A stretch of DNA of 15,375 bases from JAUVYV01 sp964585535 (GTDB taxonomy: Bacteria; Planctomycetota; Phycisphaerae; Sedimentisphaerales; Anaerobacaceae), in contig CAZPDW010000041.1 of NCBI GenBank assembly GCA_964585535.1, positions 1 through 15,375 of the forward strand, written 5' to 3'. The stretch's first letter is position 1, and every line of letters begins with the position of its first letter. This document shows positions 7,341-14,940 of the stretch, piece after piece. A program made the position numbers and the translations under genes. Below the pieces are notes generated by a model that was not told the origin of the DNA, searched no databases, and saw only the letters and a list, made by a program, of their open reading frames with translations.

Positions 7341-8783
7341 TCACTTTTCCAATTCCGGCAGGGGAAAAATTTTCGATTTTGCTCGGGCGGCGTCCATAAT
7401 CCGCTTCAAGCTGCGTACAGTATCCGGATGTTCGTCTGCGACGTTGTTTTTCTCGGCGAGGTCTTCGGCGAGGTTGTACAGCTCGACCCGGCCGGTGGGG
7501 ATGAAACGAATGAGCTTCCATTTGCCCATACGGACGGCCTGTTTTTTTTGTTTTTCGTGGAATTCCCAGTATAGATACTCGTGTTTTTTTTGTTTTTCAG
7601 GGTTGCCGAGCAGGGTTGGGACGATTGAGATGCCGTCGATATTTTCAGGCGGTTTGAGACCTGCCAGCTCGGCGCAGGTGGGCAGCAAATCCTGGAAGCC
7701 GCCGATGTAGTCGCTTACGGAGCCGGGCTTTATGCGGCCGGGCCAGTAAGCTATCATCGGCTCGCGGATACCGCCTTCGTAGAGGTCGCGTTTGATTCCG
7801 CGCAGGGGGCCGGTCGAGTCGAAGAAGCCGGGGTCGGTGCCGCCTTCTTTGTGCGGGCCGTTATCGCTGCTGAATATGACGAGTGTGTTGTCGGCGATGC
7901 CGAGCCGTTTCAGCTTTGCCAGCAGCCGGCCAACGTCGGCGTCCATTCGGGTTATCATAGCGGCGCAGCCCTTTTGGGGTTCGGGCCAATTCTCCTTTTT
8001 GTAAATGCCGTAGTCGGGTACCTCCATACCGTGGCGTCTGACAAGGTGTGCCTCGTTGTTTGCATGCGGGATTGTCAGGGCCAGGTAGAGCAGGAAGGGA
8101 TTGTCTTTGTTGGTATCGATGAACTTCAGGGCGTCGGCGGCGAACAGGTCGTGCGAATACTCGATTCGTCTGGTCGCTGCACTGCCTAATCCTTTGGCAT
8201 AGCCGTCCGGGCTGAGTACGACCTCGTTTTTGAGCGACACTTTTTTATCGTTTCTCCAGAGGTATGCAGGGTAGTAGTTGTGTGCGCGGACCTGCGAGAG
8301 ATAGCCGAAGAAATAGTCGAAGCCCTGTTTGTTTGGGATTCCGGTAGTGGCCGGCCCGCCGAGACCCCATTTGCCCACAATAGCGGTCGAATAACCCACC
8401 GGCTTCAATATCTTCGCCACGGTCAGTGTCTCCTCCGGTATCGGCAGGTCGCCATCACCCACTTTCTTGTTTCCGCGGACGAAGCTGTGGCCTGTGTGTA
8501 GGCCGGTCATCAGGACGCATCGCGAGGGGGCGCAGACGGTGCTGCCGGCGTAGAACTGCGTAAAACGCATCCCATCGTCGGCCATCTTGTCGATGTTGGG
8601 CGTCTTAATTTGCTTTTGGCCGTAGCAGCCCAAATCGCCATAGCCCAAATCGTCGGCTAAGATGAAGACAATGTTCACACCTTTCTTCGGCGCCGCGGCG
8701 CCGAACGCCAGCCGCGGCGCAGCTAACATACCCAGCAAACCACCAACGCTCTTGAGAAATTCCCTTCTTGTTTGCCTGGTCAT
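7341..8783 (-). CDS. Tat-exported sulfatase (arylsulfatase A type), first gene of a pair
   Basis: This 480-residue enzyme is a close relative of its downstream neighbour. RREFLKSVGG at residues 6-15 followed by LLGMLAAPRLAFGAAA is a Tat signal with an AxA-type cleavage site. The maturation site is C84 in CAPSRCVLMTG. Metal-binding residues are D44/D45 in LADDLGYGD and D307/N308 in SSDNGPH, with H311 nearby. GKWG (137-140) and IPH (238-240) are conserved. Shared blocks with the neighbour include GCYGQKxIKTPNID, TVCAPSR, LYEGGIR and YLYWE, which points to tandem duplication followed by divergence, and so perhaps to different sulfate positions on one glycan. GGAGA precedes the ATG, and a TTGACA-17-TAGACT promoter lies about 90 bases upstream. 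This is the first gene of the unit. Confidence 0.9.
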   Translation of the reverse strand: MTRQTRREFLKSVGGLLGMLAAPRLAFGAAAPKKGVNIVFILADDLGYGDLGCYGQKQIKTPNIDKMADDGMRFTQFYAGSTVCAPSRCVLMTGLHTGHSFVRGNKKVGDGDLPIPEETLTVAKILKPVGYSTAIVGKWGLGGPATTGIPNKQGFDYFFGYLSQVRAHNYYPAYLWRNDKKVSLKNEVVLSPDGYAKGLGSAATRRIEYSHDLFAADALKFIDTNKDNPFLLYLALTIPHANNEAHLVRRHGMEVPDYGIYKKENWPEPQKGCAAMITRMDADVGRLLAKLKRLGIADNTLVIFSSDNGPHKEGGTDPGFFDSTGPLRGIKRDLYEGGIREPMIAYWPGRIKPGSVSDYIGGFQDLLPTCAELAGLKPPENIDGISIVPTLLGNPEKQKKHEYLYWEFHEKQKKQAVRMGKWKLIRFIPTGRVELYNLAEDLAEKNNVADEHPDTVRSLKRIMDAARAKSKIFPLPELEK

Positions 8784-8871
8784 TTTATTTTCTCCAGTAA
8801 ATGGTTGTCAGTCGCTTGTAATGAACACAGTTGCTGCAAGCGTTATCCAGACGGTTCCTGGCTGATGGCGC

Positions 8872-8900
8872 AGTCTATCGTTCCGTTGGGAGTGTGTCAA
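8872..8900 (-). promoter_or_regulatory. sigma-70-type promoter of the sulfatase pair
   Basis: On the minus strand a perfect TTGACA (8895-8900) and TAGACT (8872-8877) are separated by 17 bases. The predicted start near 8865 gives a leader of about 80 bases before the ATG at 8783. An inverted repeat CGTTG-N9-CAACG (8884-8902) covers the -35 box and could be an operator. The rest of the 8784-8984 gap shows nothing else clear. Confidence 0.5.
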
Positions 8901-8984
8901 CGATTGAACAGTCCTCGAAAGAACAGTGCGCATCAGAGATACATTGGGATTGTGACAATGCGGTACGGTTGGCGGCGGGAGGAT

Positions 8985-9680
8985 TTAAGAGCCGGATTTT
9001 GTGCGGGTTTTTTGTCCGTTTCCGCCTTTGAGTATGCCGACGGAGGAAAGATGAGATGTGCCGGCGATTCGCCTGGTTTCGACGAGCCGGGCGCCCTTGG
9101 CGCCGACTTTGCGAAGTGCGTGCCTTGCCTTTTGCTTATTGACCGAGCCGACGGCGTCAACGACAACGCTGACTTTTTTGCCCCTCTGCAGCAGTCCCAG
9201 AGCGGTGGCCTCGACGGCGCCCTCGGCGCTTGCGCCGATTATTATAAACTCTTTTGCCCTGATTTCGCTCAAGAGGCGCTCGATTCGCGGCTCCTCGAAG
9301 GGGTCGCCGGAGCGGGCGTGCAGAATCACCTGCTTGTACCGGCGGAGTATATCGAGAGGCAGGTCGGTATTGTTATCCGCGGCAAAGCTTGCCCGGCTGC
9401 TCAGCAGGGTATAGGGAATTTTTTTCTGGCCGGTCGTACCGTCAATACAATATCCGACGGCGCTGCCGCCGTTGTTGTCGGGGTGGACCTCGCATATCGA
9501 TATTACGGGTATGTGCCTGGCCCTGGCGAATGCAATCATTCTTCGGATATGGCTTAAGACCCTTCGGCGGTTTCCGACCTTTATCCTGCCGTGGTCGAGG
9601 AAAAAATCCCTCTGCGTGTTGACATCAATCAGAATCTGCCTGCGTCGGATTTTGCCCAATTGCCGAATCATTTTTTGCAT
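8985..9680 (-). CDS. isochorismatase-fold protein lacking catalytic Cys and Lys
   Basis: This 231-residue protein has the strand pattern of the isochorismatase-like cysteine hydrolase fold: ILIDVNTQRDFF (16-27, with the usual Asp at D19), HIPVISICEVHP (56-67), QVILHARSGDPF (117-128) and FIIIGASAEGAVEATALGLL (145-164) followed by VSVVVDAVGS. In active members the last block reads G-x-x-T-x-x-C-V-x-x-T-A; here the Cys position is A155. The Lys usually six residues before the conserved Phe is replaced by A122. So it should not work as a classical cysteine amidohydrolase and may bind a ligand or partner instead. The N-terminus and the last 40 residues are strongly basic, which could mean nucleic-acid contact (inference). 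Weak ribosome site AAGGT. It is divergent from trmB and upstream of the sulfatase promoter. Confidence 0.7.
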   Translation of the reverse strand: MQKMIRQLGKIRRRQILIDVNTQRDFFLDHGRIKVGNRRRVLSHIRRMIAFARARHIPVISICEVHPDNNGGSAVGYCIDGTTGQKKIPYTLLSSRASFAADNNTDLPLDILRRYKQVILHARSGDPFEEPRIERLLSEIRAKEFIIIGASAEGAVEATALGLLQRGKKVSVVVDAVGSVNKQKARHALRKVGAKGARLVETRRIAGTSHLSSVGILKGGNGQKTRTKSGS

Positions 9681-9710
9681 CTTACCTTTTAAGAGCCGTT
9701 AAGTTCGGCG

Positions 9711-9899
9711 GCGGCCCGCCCGAGCAGGCCGCTTTATTTAATGATACGTTGGCAAAGGGATTTTGTTACGGGAATATCCCTGATTTAGGCGGCAAAAATG
9801 CCTTATACCAACGGGCCTACAGCCGGGCAGCCAACAACAGCCCGGGGCTTATAAGCTCATATCGATTCAGACGGGCGGCAACTTTACGCTGTTGCCGTC
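9711..9899. other. gene-free divergent region with stacked inverted repeats (possible structured leader)
   Basis: No gene lies between 9681 and 10008. Several exact inverted repeats occur in a row: GCGGCC/GGCCGC (9711-9732); an outer pair CGTTGG/CCAACG (9747-9752 with 9808-9813) that encloses AGGGAT/ATCCCT (9756-9781) and GGCA/TGCC (9791-9802), a three-way-junction layout; CCGGGC/GCCCGG (9823-9845); the palindrome GCTTATAAGC (9847-9856); and GGCGGCAAC with GTTGCCGTC (9874-9899, one G-U pair). On the minus strand these would fall in the leader of the isochorismatase-fold gene; on the plus strand they precede the trmB promoter. It matches no riboswitch class I recognise. Confidence 0.35.
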
Positions 9900-9920
9900 G
9901 GTCGGCACATATAAGCATCT

Positions 9921-9948
9921 TTGCCGGCGGCGCCGATAATCGTATAAT
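9921..9948 (+). promoter_or_regulatory. sigma-70-type promoter of trmB
   Basis: TTGCCG (9921-9926) and a perfect TATAAT (9943-9948) are spaced by 16 bases. Transcription would begin near 9955 and leave a leader of about 54 bases before the trmB ATG at 10009. No ribosome site is visible in that leader. Confidence 0.5.
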
Positions 9949-10008
9949 GTAATTAATGAATCCTTCTTATTTGCGGTAATTCGCGGGTTTTTATGCATTT
10001 GTCAATTT

Positions 10009-10632
10009 ATGGCCAAGATACTGAAAGAATATCCTTCGGTTACGCTCAGCGGCGAAGATTTGGACGGTGAAATCGATTTCGACCGGATTTTCGGACGTTG
10101 TGCGCCGGTGCATATTGAGGTCGGCTCGGGCAGGGGGACGTTTCTGGTCAACCAGGCCGGGGCGCATCCGGAGGTCAATTTACTCGGCATCGAATGGGCG
10201 CGCAGATACTACCGCTACGCGGTTGACCGCATAGGCCGACGGCGGCTTTCAAACGTCCGGCTCATCCGGGCCGATGTAGCCGTGCTGATTAGCGATAATG
10301 TTTCCGACAATTCTGTAGATTGTTTTCATATTTACTTTCCCGACCCCTGGCCCAAGAGACGCCACCACAAGAGGCGATTCTTCAACGATACTAATATGAC
10401 GCAATTGCTTCGCTGCCTTAAATCGGGCGGCTCAATCCGGCTTGCCACCGACCACGCGGAGTACTTCGAGCAGATTCAGGCGGTAATCTCCGCACGCGGC
10501 GATATACTGGAGCCGGTGGATTTTCTACCGACCGCCGGGGCCGATACGGGCGAATGGGTCGGTACGAACTTCGAGCGGAAGTATCTCAGGCAACAACGGC
10601 CAATATACGCGCTCGCAGTACGAAAGATTTAG
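10009..10632 (+). CDS. trmB: tRNA (guanine-N7-)-methyltransferase
   Basis: This 207-residue cytoplasmic enzyme transfers a methyl group from S-adenosylmethionine to N7 of G46 in tRNA variable loops. The Rossmann SAM motif is EVGSGRG (37-43), followed by the acidic GIE at 60-62 and D89 in RADV. The family signature FPDPWPKRRHHKRR runs 110-123, with LATDHAEYF (145-153) and the C-terminal TNFERKY (186-192). Length is normal for bacterial TrmB. The ATG at 10009 is the only suitable start; no Shine-Dalgarno sequence precedes it, so initiation may depend on an A/T-rich leader. It is a single-gene unit, with its own promoter and a terminator directly after it. Its neighbours on both sides run on the other strand. 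Confidence 0.95.
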   Translation: MAKILKEYPSVTLSGEDLDGEIDFDRIFGRCAPVHIEVGSGRGTFLVNQAGAHPEVNLLGIEWARRYYRYAVDRIGRRRLSNVRLIRADVAVLISDNVSDNSVDCFHIYFPDPWPKRRHHKRRFFNDTNMTQLLRCLKSGGSIRLATDHAEYFEQIQAVISARGDILEPVDFLPTAGADTGEWVGTNFERKYLRQQRPIYALAVRKI

Positions 10633-10646
10633 GTACGTTTAAATAA

Positions 10647-10685
10647 AGAATCGGCGACCTTGACTATTACAGGGCCGCCGATTTT
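10647..10685. terminator. bidirectional rho-independent terminator
   Basis: AATCGGCG (10649-10656) pairs with CGCCGATT (10676-10683), with an additional inner CCT/AGG pairing. The plus-strand right arm runs into TTTT; the minus-strand arm is followed by TTCTTTATTTAAA. It lies between the convergent trmB and glycoside-hydrolase-like genes and can serve both. Confidence 0.8.
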
Positions 10686-10707
10686 AGTTCAAGACAATAC
10701 CGTCGAG

Positions 10708-13362
10708 TTACTGTAGCCATTCATCGGCAAGGATGGCGTAATCCTTGAAGTTGACGGCTTTAAATCCTGGTATTTCCTCATCGTAGATATTTGCATAGGA
10801 TCCGAAGAGGACGTAAATGCCGCCGGCGAGATATTCGATTTCCGGTCCGGTCAATGCCCTCTTATACATTCTCACGTCACTGAGGTATCCCTTGTAGTAG
10901 GAGGTTGCATATCCCGGCTCGAGGGGGCATCCGCCGATCTTGTTTCGGTTTGCATCGAACTGCTCATAGACTGTTGCGCCGAGCATGACGTCACAATCAT
11001 TATCTACGAACACTCCATTCGGCTCATCAGTTCCGTAATCCTTAAACCCGTTAAGTGTTCCGTTGACGTAAACATAAGCCAGATTGGAATCATTGTCCCA
11101 GACGCCGGCGACATGGTACCACTGGTTGTTTGCAAGAGCATCGGTACTCACAAGGGCGCCGGCCGGTGACCTTCCGAAGGCAAAATGGACCATTCTTTCC
11201 AGCCACGGTATTAATCCGAACTGGAGCTTGTATTCGAGTTCGCCTTTGCCGATGAAGACGGCCCAATTGAGGGTTTCGGTTTGTTTAATAAACGCTGAGA
11301 GCGTGTAAGAGCCGCCGTCCATATTGGCCCATGTGAATGGGTCGGTCCAGGTGCATGGGTCACAGGGGTCGGCCCCGACGTTCCTTCCGCCGCCGCAAAA
11401 GATGTAGTCGCCTCCGTCAAAGTACAAGCACCACCCTTTTTCAGGGTCTTCGAACCAATTCGGGTCATTCGAGTCGGCACCTGTCGTAAAACCTAATCTT
11501 CCGTGGTGTTCGTTTCCGGAAGAGTCATTGGCGTCATTGCCGGCGCCTTCGTCGAGTTTCCACAGTGCCACCAGGTCGTCGGTACCGGGATTCTGTGCGC
11601 CGCCCTCGTAGCCGTCCTTCAACATCCAGTCGGTGGCCATTATGTTCAAGTCCTCGATATCCACAATCCAGTCGAGATTGAAGTCGGCCTGCTTTAGCTC
11701 GTCACCGAGCAGCTCGCGAACGCCCTGGAAAAGGTAGTTTCTGTCCGGGTATTTCATATCATCGGTCAGGCCCCAGGCACCGTAGCGGTTGTAGCTGCTT
11801 GCAAGTGTGAACTGCATGACAAGATTGCCGCCGAGGTCCCACAAATTGTCGGCATAGTTGCGTTTGAAGACGTCCTTCTGGTTGGGGTCTCGCACGGCCA
11901 TTATGCGGTTGGCGATATTTGTCGTGCTTCCGCCGCCGATGTCCGGTCCTCCTTCATAAGTGCACATCCCTCCCGGAAGATTCCATGCGTCGGCAAGGTC
12001 GATAACCGCCTGTCGCCTGGTGATATCGGCATCACTGCTGTCTCGCATGCCATCGATTATTTGCTGAACGGTGTAGTTTTCAGTTCCTTCAGCCCCGGAA
12101 GCGGCGCCGCCGCCGTAATAAGCGGTTATGGCAATTCCATAGATGTAGTCACACGGATCGCCATAGTTATCATTCAGGTATTCAAGCATGTGGCTGAGAC
12201 TGCCGGCTTTGAAAAATGTGTCAACTGCCGCTCTGCCAGCCAGGATACCGCGCAGCCGGTTGTTGATCTCGCCGGCGCCAAATACCGATGCAAAAATGTT
12301 CACTATTTCCATTGTACGGCGTCCGTGCCGTCGTGCAGCCCAGTACATATGCTCGGTCTCGCCGTCGTAGTCGAGGTCTCCGCCCTCGTTGACATCTATC
12401 TCGGCAGAGGCGTAGTTCCAGGCGTATTGTATGAATCCCCAGTTCCAGATTTCGTTGCTGTGTTCGAGATAAACGTTCAAATTAGGGTCGAGGTTGTCAT
12501 GAACAAGCTGAGCAAGTTGAAGTACGTAGTCGTCATCGACGGCCACGGGGACGCAAAGCCACAGGTCCATCTTGACAATGTTGCAGATTTCAATGATGTA
12601 TTCCCATGCAAACCCGTCTTTCTTGTTTAGTGTCGACATAGCAGTCTGGGCGGCATCTGTTGTTTTCTTTCGGATAGGCCAGGATTGAAGGATGGGGCCG
12701 TATGCATCCCATTCCACGTTGCCGTTTGTATTCGCCACACCCATAAAGCGAATGGTGGAGAACCTGGCGTTTTTCAGACATCGGATGAAAACGTCTGTGA
12801 ATATCTGAGTTGTATTTGCCGGGTAACCGGGCCTGATGACCTTAAACTCAGTCAGGCCTGAACCGACCGGGCTTGCGGGTGTTCGCTTTGTATTCTCAAA
12901 AACAAGCGGCCAGAAACCGTGATAGAGTCCCGGCGGACTTACCGTCATATCGAAAGTTGTTGTGTTCGTGTTCGAGTTATACACCAAGTTGTCAATTGTT
13001 ACCTGCTCACAGGTGACGTCGGCCTGGCCTTTGAACGAACACTTGTAGGTTCCGCTGTAATCGATGCGATAGACCTCCGGGTCGTCAACTTCGCCGTACC
13101 ACTCTTGTGCGGGTCGGTAGTCACATGTCCAGACGGTGTTGACTTCGGGCCAGCCGTTTGCATCGACATTGCTCGATTGTATTGCCCGCCAGCCGTTTGG
13201 CTCGTTCGGCTCCGACCAGTTGTAGCTCTGCTTTACCATATCCACAAAAACATTGCCGGGACACTCCACGCCTAATTGCCCGGGATAGGTCGCAGTAAAC
13301 GCGACCGGTGAAGCAGCGATGAGAATAATTATTGTTGTTACAGAAATTCCTCTCTTCGACAT
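10708..13362 (-). CDS. secreted clan GH-A-like protein with LamG domain and split dockerin-like module
   Basis: This 884-residue protein starts with a signal peptide (SVTTIIILIAASPVAFTA, 7-24). Residues ~40-200 form a beta-rich region of unknown type. Residues ~200-550 look like a (beta/alpha)8 glycoside hydrolase: LWLCVPV (267-273) leads to VYLEHSNEIWNWGF (297-310), where N303-E304 fits the Asn-Glu acid/base pair of clan GH-A, and CTYEGGPD (467-474) offers E470 as the nucleophile. The family number cannot be given. One dockerin-like motif (ADFNLDWIVDIEDLN, 559-573) follows, then a LamG/concanavalin-A-type domain (~597-848, with ALWKLDEGAG and WYHVAGVWD), and finally a half motif VNFKDYAILADEWLQ. 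The start has AAGGAGAGGG upstream. Its own promoter lies about 110 bases upstream. Likely role: binding and cleaving an extracellular polysaccharide. Confidence 0.75.
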   Translation of the reverse strand: MSKRGISVTTIIILIAASPVAFTATYPGQLGVECPGNVFVDMVKQSYNWSEPNEPNGWRAIQSSNVDANGWPEVNTVWTCDYRPAQEWYGEVDDPEVYRIDYSGTYKCSFKGQADVTCEQVTIDNLVYNSNTNTTTFDMTVSPPGLYHGFWPLVFENTKRTPASPVGSGLTEFKVIRPGYPANTTQIFTDVFIRCLKNARFSTIRFMGVANTNGNVEWDAYGPILQSWPIRKKTTDAAQTAMSTLNKKDGFAWEYIIEICNIVKMDLWLCVPVAVDDDYVLQLAQLVHDNLDPNLNVYLEHSNEIWNWGFIQYAWNYASAEIDVNEGGDLDYDGETEHMYWAARRHGRRTMEIVNIFASVFGAGEINNRLRGILAGRAAVDTFFKAGSLSHMLEYLNDNYGDPCDYIYGIAITAYYGGGAASGAEGTENYTVQQIIDGMRDSSDADITRRQAVIDLADAWNLPGGMCTYEGGPDIGGGSTTNIANRIMAVRDPNQKDVFKRNYADNLWDLGGNLVMQFTLASSYNRYGAWGLTDDMKYPDRNYLFQGVRELLGDELKQADFNLDWIVDIEDLNIMATDWMLKDGYEGGAQNPGTDDLVALWKLDEGAGNDANDSSGNEHHGRLGFTTGADSNDPNWFEDPEKGWCLYFDGGDYIFCGGGRNVGADPCDPCTWTDPFTWANMDGGSYTLSAFIKQTETLNWAVFIGKGELEYKLQFGLIPWLERMVHFAFGRSPAGALVSTDALANNQWYHVAGVWDNDSNLAYVYVNGTLNGFKDYGTDEPNGVFVDNDCDVMLGATVYEQFDANRNKIGGCPLEPGYATSYYKGYLSDVRMYKRALTGPEIEYLAGGIYVLFGSYANIYDEEIPGFKAVNFKDYAILADEWLQ

Positions 13363-13473
13363 GACCCTCTCCTTAAAAAAAATATTACTTTTTCGTGCCT
13401 ACTATACTTTTCTGCCGACTGAACGGCAAAGGCCGGGTGCAGCAACGACTTCTGCCTGAGAAGATGTACAAGG

Positions 13474-13502
13474 ATTGTAGCACTTCGCCCTTGATTTGTC
13501 AA
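13474..13502 (-). promoter_or_regulatory. near-consensus promoter of the GH-A-like gene with overlapping inverted repeats
   Basis: TTGACA (13497-13502) and TACAAT (13474-13479) on the minus strand are 17 bases apart. Start near 13467 leaves a leader of about 105 bases. Two nested inverted repeats cover the core: GCACTT/AAGTGC (13480-13485 with 13501-13506) and CTTGA/TCAAG (13490-13503). They are placed where a repressor would block polymerase. Confidence 0.65.
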
Positions 13503-13559
13503 GTGCGAATTAACCTGAAAAGTAAAGTTTCTTGCTTTCTGTATATCGGGAAGAATTGC

Positions 13560-14075
13560 TTATATTTTGTTAATATACCGGCGCAGGCCCGTTTTTGTGG
13601 ATTCAAAGGCGATGTTTTCGAAGGGTATCTCGCCGGCGCTTACAAATTCAAAACCGGCTATTTCGTCACTCGTTTTCAAAAAAGAGGTGTTTTCGCACCG
13701 GCAGGTGAAGAACAGGTCCATAACGTGATAAGGGATGTCCTTATAGACGTATATGTTCGGCGCCGAGGTCAGGTATCGTATGTCGGCTACTTCGATATTC
13801 AGCTCTTCGCGCAGCTCCCTTTCGAGGGCGGCCTCGATGGTCTCGCCATAATCGGCGAAGCCGCCCGGCAGGTCGAGCAGACCCGCTTTCGGCTGTTTGG
13901 CCCTTCTGGTCAGCAGGATTCGACCATTGCTCTCGACAATCGCGGCGACAGCAGCCGCCGTATTGTGGTAATATGCAAAACCGCAGCTGCCGCAGGCTAT
14001 GTATCTGCCTCCGCTTACCTTCGGGCCGGGTGCGGCGCATTTGGGGCAATACCTGAAGCTTTGCTTTATGCTCAT
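13560..14075 (-). CDS. Nudix hydrolase with N-terminal zinc ribbon
   Basis: This 171-residue protein has a zinc ribbon (C10, C13, C28, C31) followed by a Nudix domain. The Nudix box runs from G72 to I94: G72, E78, R86-E87 and E90-E91 are all in place. The Gly normally before the last hydrophobic residue is N93, a tolerated change. The ribbon-plus-Nudix layout is like the NudC-type NADH pyrophosphatase N-terminal half, but this protein is shorter and lacks the NudC SQPWPFPxS motif, so the substrate is open; an ADP-ribose, NADH or nucleotide diphosphate is likely. The ATG at 14075 puts the ribbon at the N-terminus; AAAGG lies about 11 bases upstream. It is 40 bases after the membrane-protein gene and probably co-transcribed with it. 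Confidence 0.85.
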   Translation of the reverse strand: MSIKQSFRYCPKCAAPGPKVSGGRYIACGSCGFAYYHNTAAAVAAIVESNGRILLTRRAKQPKAGLLDLPGGFADYGETIEAALERELREELNIEVADIRYLTSAPNIYVYKDIPYHVMDLFFTCRCENTSFLKTSDEIAGFEFVSAGEIPFENIAFESTKTGLRRYINKI

Positions 14076-14115
14076 ATATTTATCAACCTTTCAAACCGGT
14101 CTCTCGTCGGCAGGG

Positions 14116-14871
14116 TCATTCAGCCAGATGACGCACGACGCCGAATTGTCGAGGGACAATTAAATCCGCCGTCCGCGTAGAGTCGTCCGGCTTCAAGCGG
14201 TACGGCACATCCATAATTTCAATGAACCGGGCCGTATATTCTTTCAATACTCCGCAGTATTCCAGCACCTTATCGCCTTTAACCAGCTCGAGCACGACCT
14301 TGTGTCCGATGTACTTTTCCAGCAGCGGCTCGTATGATGTCCCCGCCGCCCCGACCAGCTCCTGCTTCATCTGCGAAACGTATTTGTCCTGACCTTTCAG
14401 CATGGCGCCCGCCGGTGTTGCCTTTTTTGCCTGGCTTATCAGGATATTGATTACCTCGACAATCGAGTCCCTGACCGTCTTGAAGACGTTCAGCGTTTTT
14501 CTCCTGATTTGCCGCGGCATTGAGGGGTGGTATGTCATTGCAAGCTGGCTGTCCCGCCGGGTCCTGTTTGCCTCGTTAAGCTCGTCGTGGTAGCGAATCA
14601 GCGCCTGAATGTTTGCAAACTCGCTTTTGTACAACAGGTAAGATGTCTCATCGTGCCCGTCGTCATCGCGCTGCTTTTCGGGATAGACAAGCTCCAGGCC
14701 GGTATTTTCGACGTTCAGCTTACCCCAGGCGGTCTTGCCGGAAACCTGCTCCAGCGTCACCATATTGTGCCTGAAGTCTTTGAGGCACTTGTCCCTCTTT
14801 ATTCTTCTGATGAAGGCCGCTACGACCGTTACCAGTACGATAAAAAAGATTGTTATCCCAAACGTATCCAT
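14116..14871 (-). CDS. unidentified single-span membrane protein
   Basis: I do not recognise this protein. The ATG at 14871 (251 residues) is preferred because GGGAG (14879-14883) lies seven bases upstream; a TTG at 14931 would add 20 residues without a ribosome site. Residues 4-22 (FGITIFFIVLVTVVAAFIR) form one membrane helix followed by basic RRIKRDKC, so the bulk is probably cytoplasmic. Next comes a strand-rich part (WGKLNVENTGLELVYPE), a charged DDDGHDE loop, then a long helical region with many Arg and Lys (RTRRDSQLAM, PRQIRRKTLNVFKTVRDSIVEVINILISQ as separate helices). The end (YIGHKVVLELVKG...GVLKEYTARFIEIMDVPY) looks like a small beta barrel. It sits 69 bases after a radical SAM gene. 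A weak TTGACA-17-TAAGCT promoter (14903-14931) may start this gene and the Nudix gene. Confidence 0.7.
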   Translation of the reverse strand: MDTFGITIFFIVLVTVVAAFIRRIKRDKCLKDFRHNMVTLEQVSGKTAWGKLNVENTGLELVYPEKQRDDDGHDETSYLLYKSEFANIQALIRYHDELNEANRTRRDSQLAMTYHPSMPRQIRRKTLNVFKTVRDSIVEVINILISQAKKATPAGAMLKGQDKYVSQMKQELVGAAGTSYEPLLEKYIGHKVVLELVKGDKVLEYCGVLKEYTARFIEIMDVPYRLKPDDSTRTADLIVPRQFGVVRHLAE

Positions 14872-14940
14872 AAAGATGCTCCCGGCATAATACGACGATG
14901 TGAGCTTAACGAAAATGGCCTGTGCTGTCAAAGCAATTGC

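Noticed and set aside
8772..9557. Plus-strand frame of 261 codons
   Set aside because: It is antisense to the isochorismatase-fold gene and runs through the sulfatase promoter; no family motifs.
9711..9740. Rho-independent terminator on the plus strand (GCGGCC/GGCCGC then TTTATTTA)
   Set aside because: No plus-strand gene lies upstream for thousands of bases, so it is treated as part of the structured divergent region.
13395..14180. Plus-strand frame of 261 codons
   Set aside because: It covers the Nudix gene on the other strand, where the zinc ribbon and Nudix box prove the coding strand.
14872..14931. TTG start extending the membrane protein by 20 residues
   Set aside because: No ribosome site precedes it, while GGGAG is well placed for the ATG at 14871.
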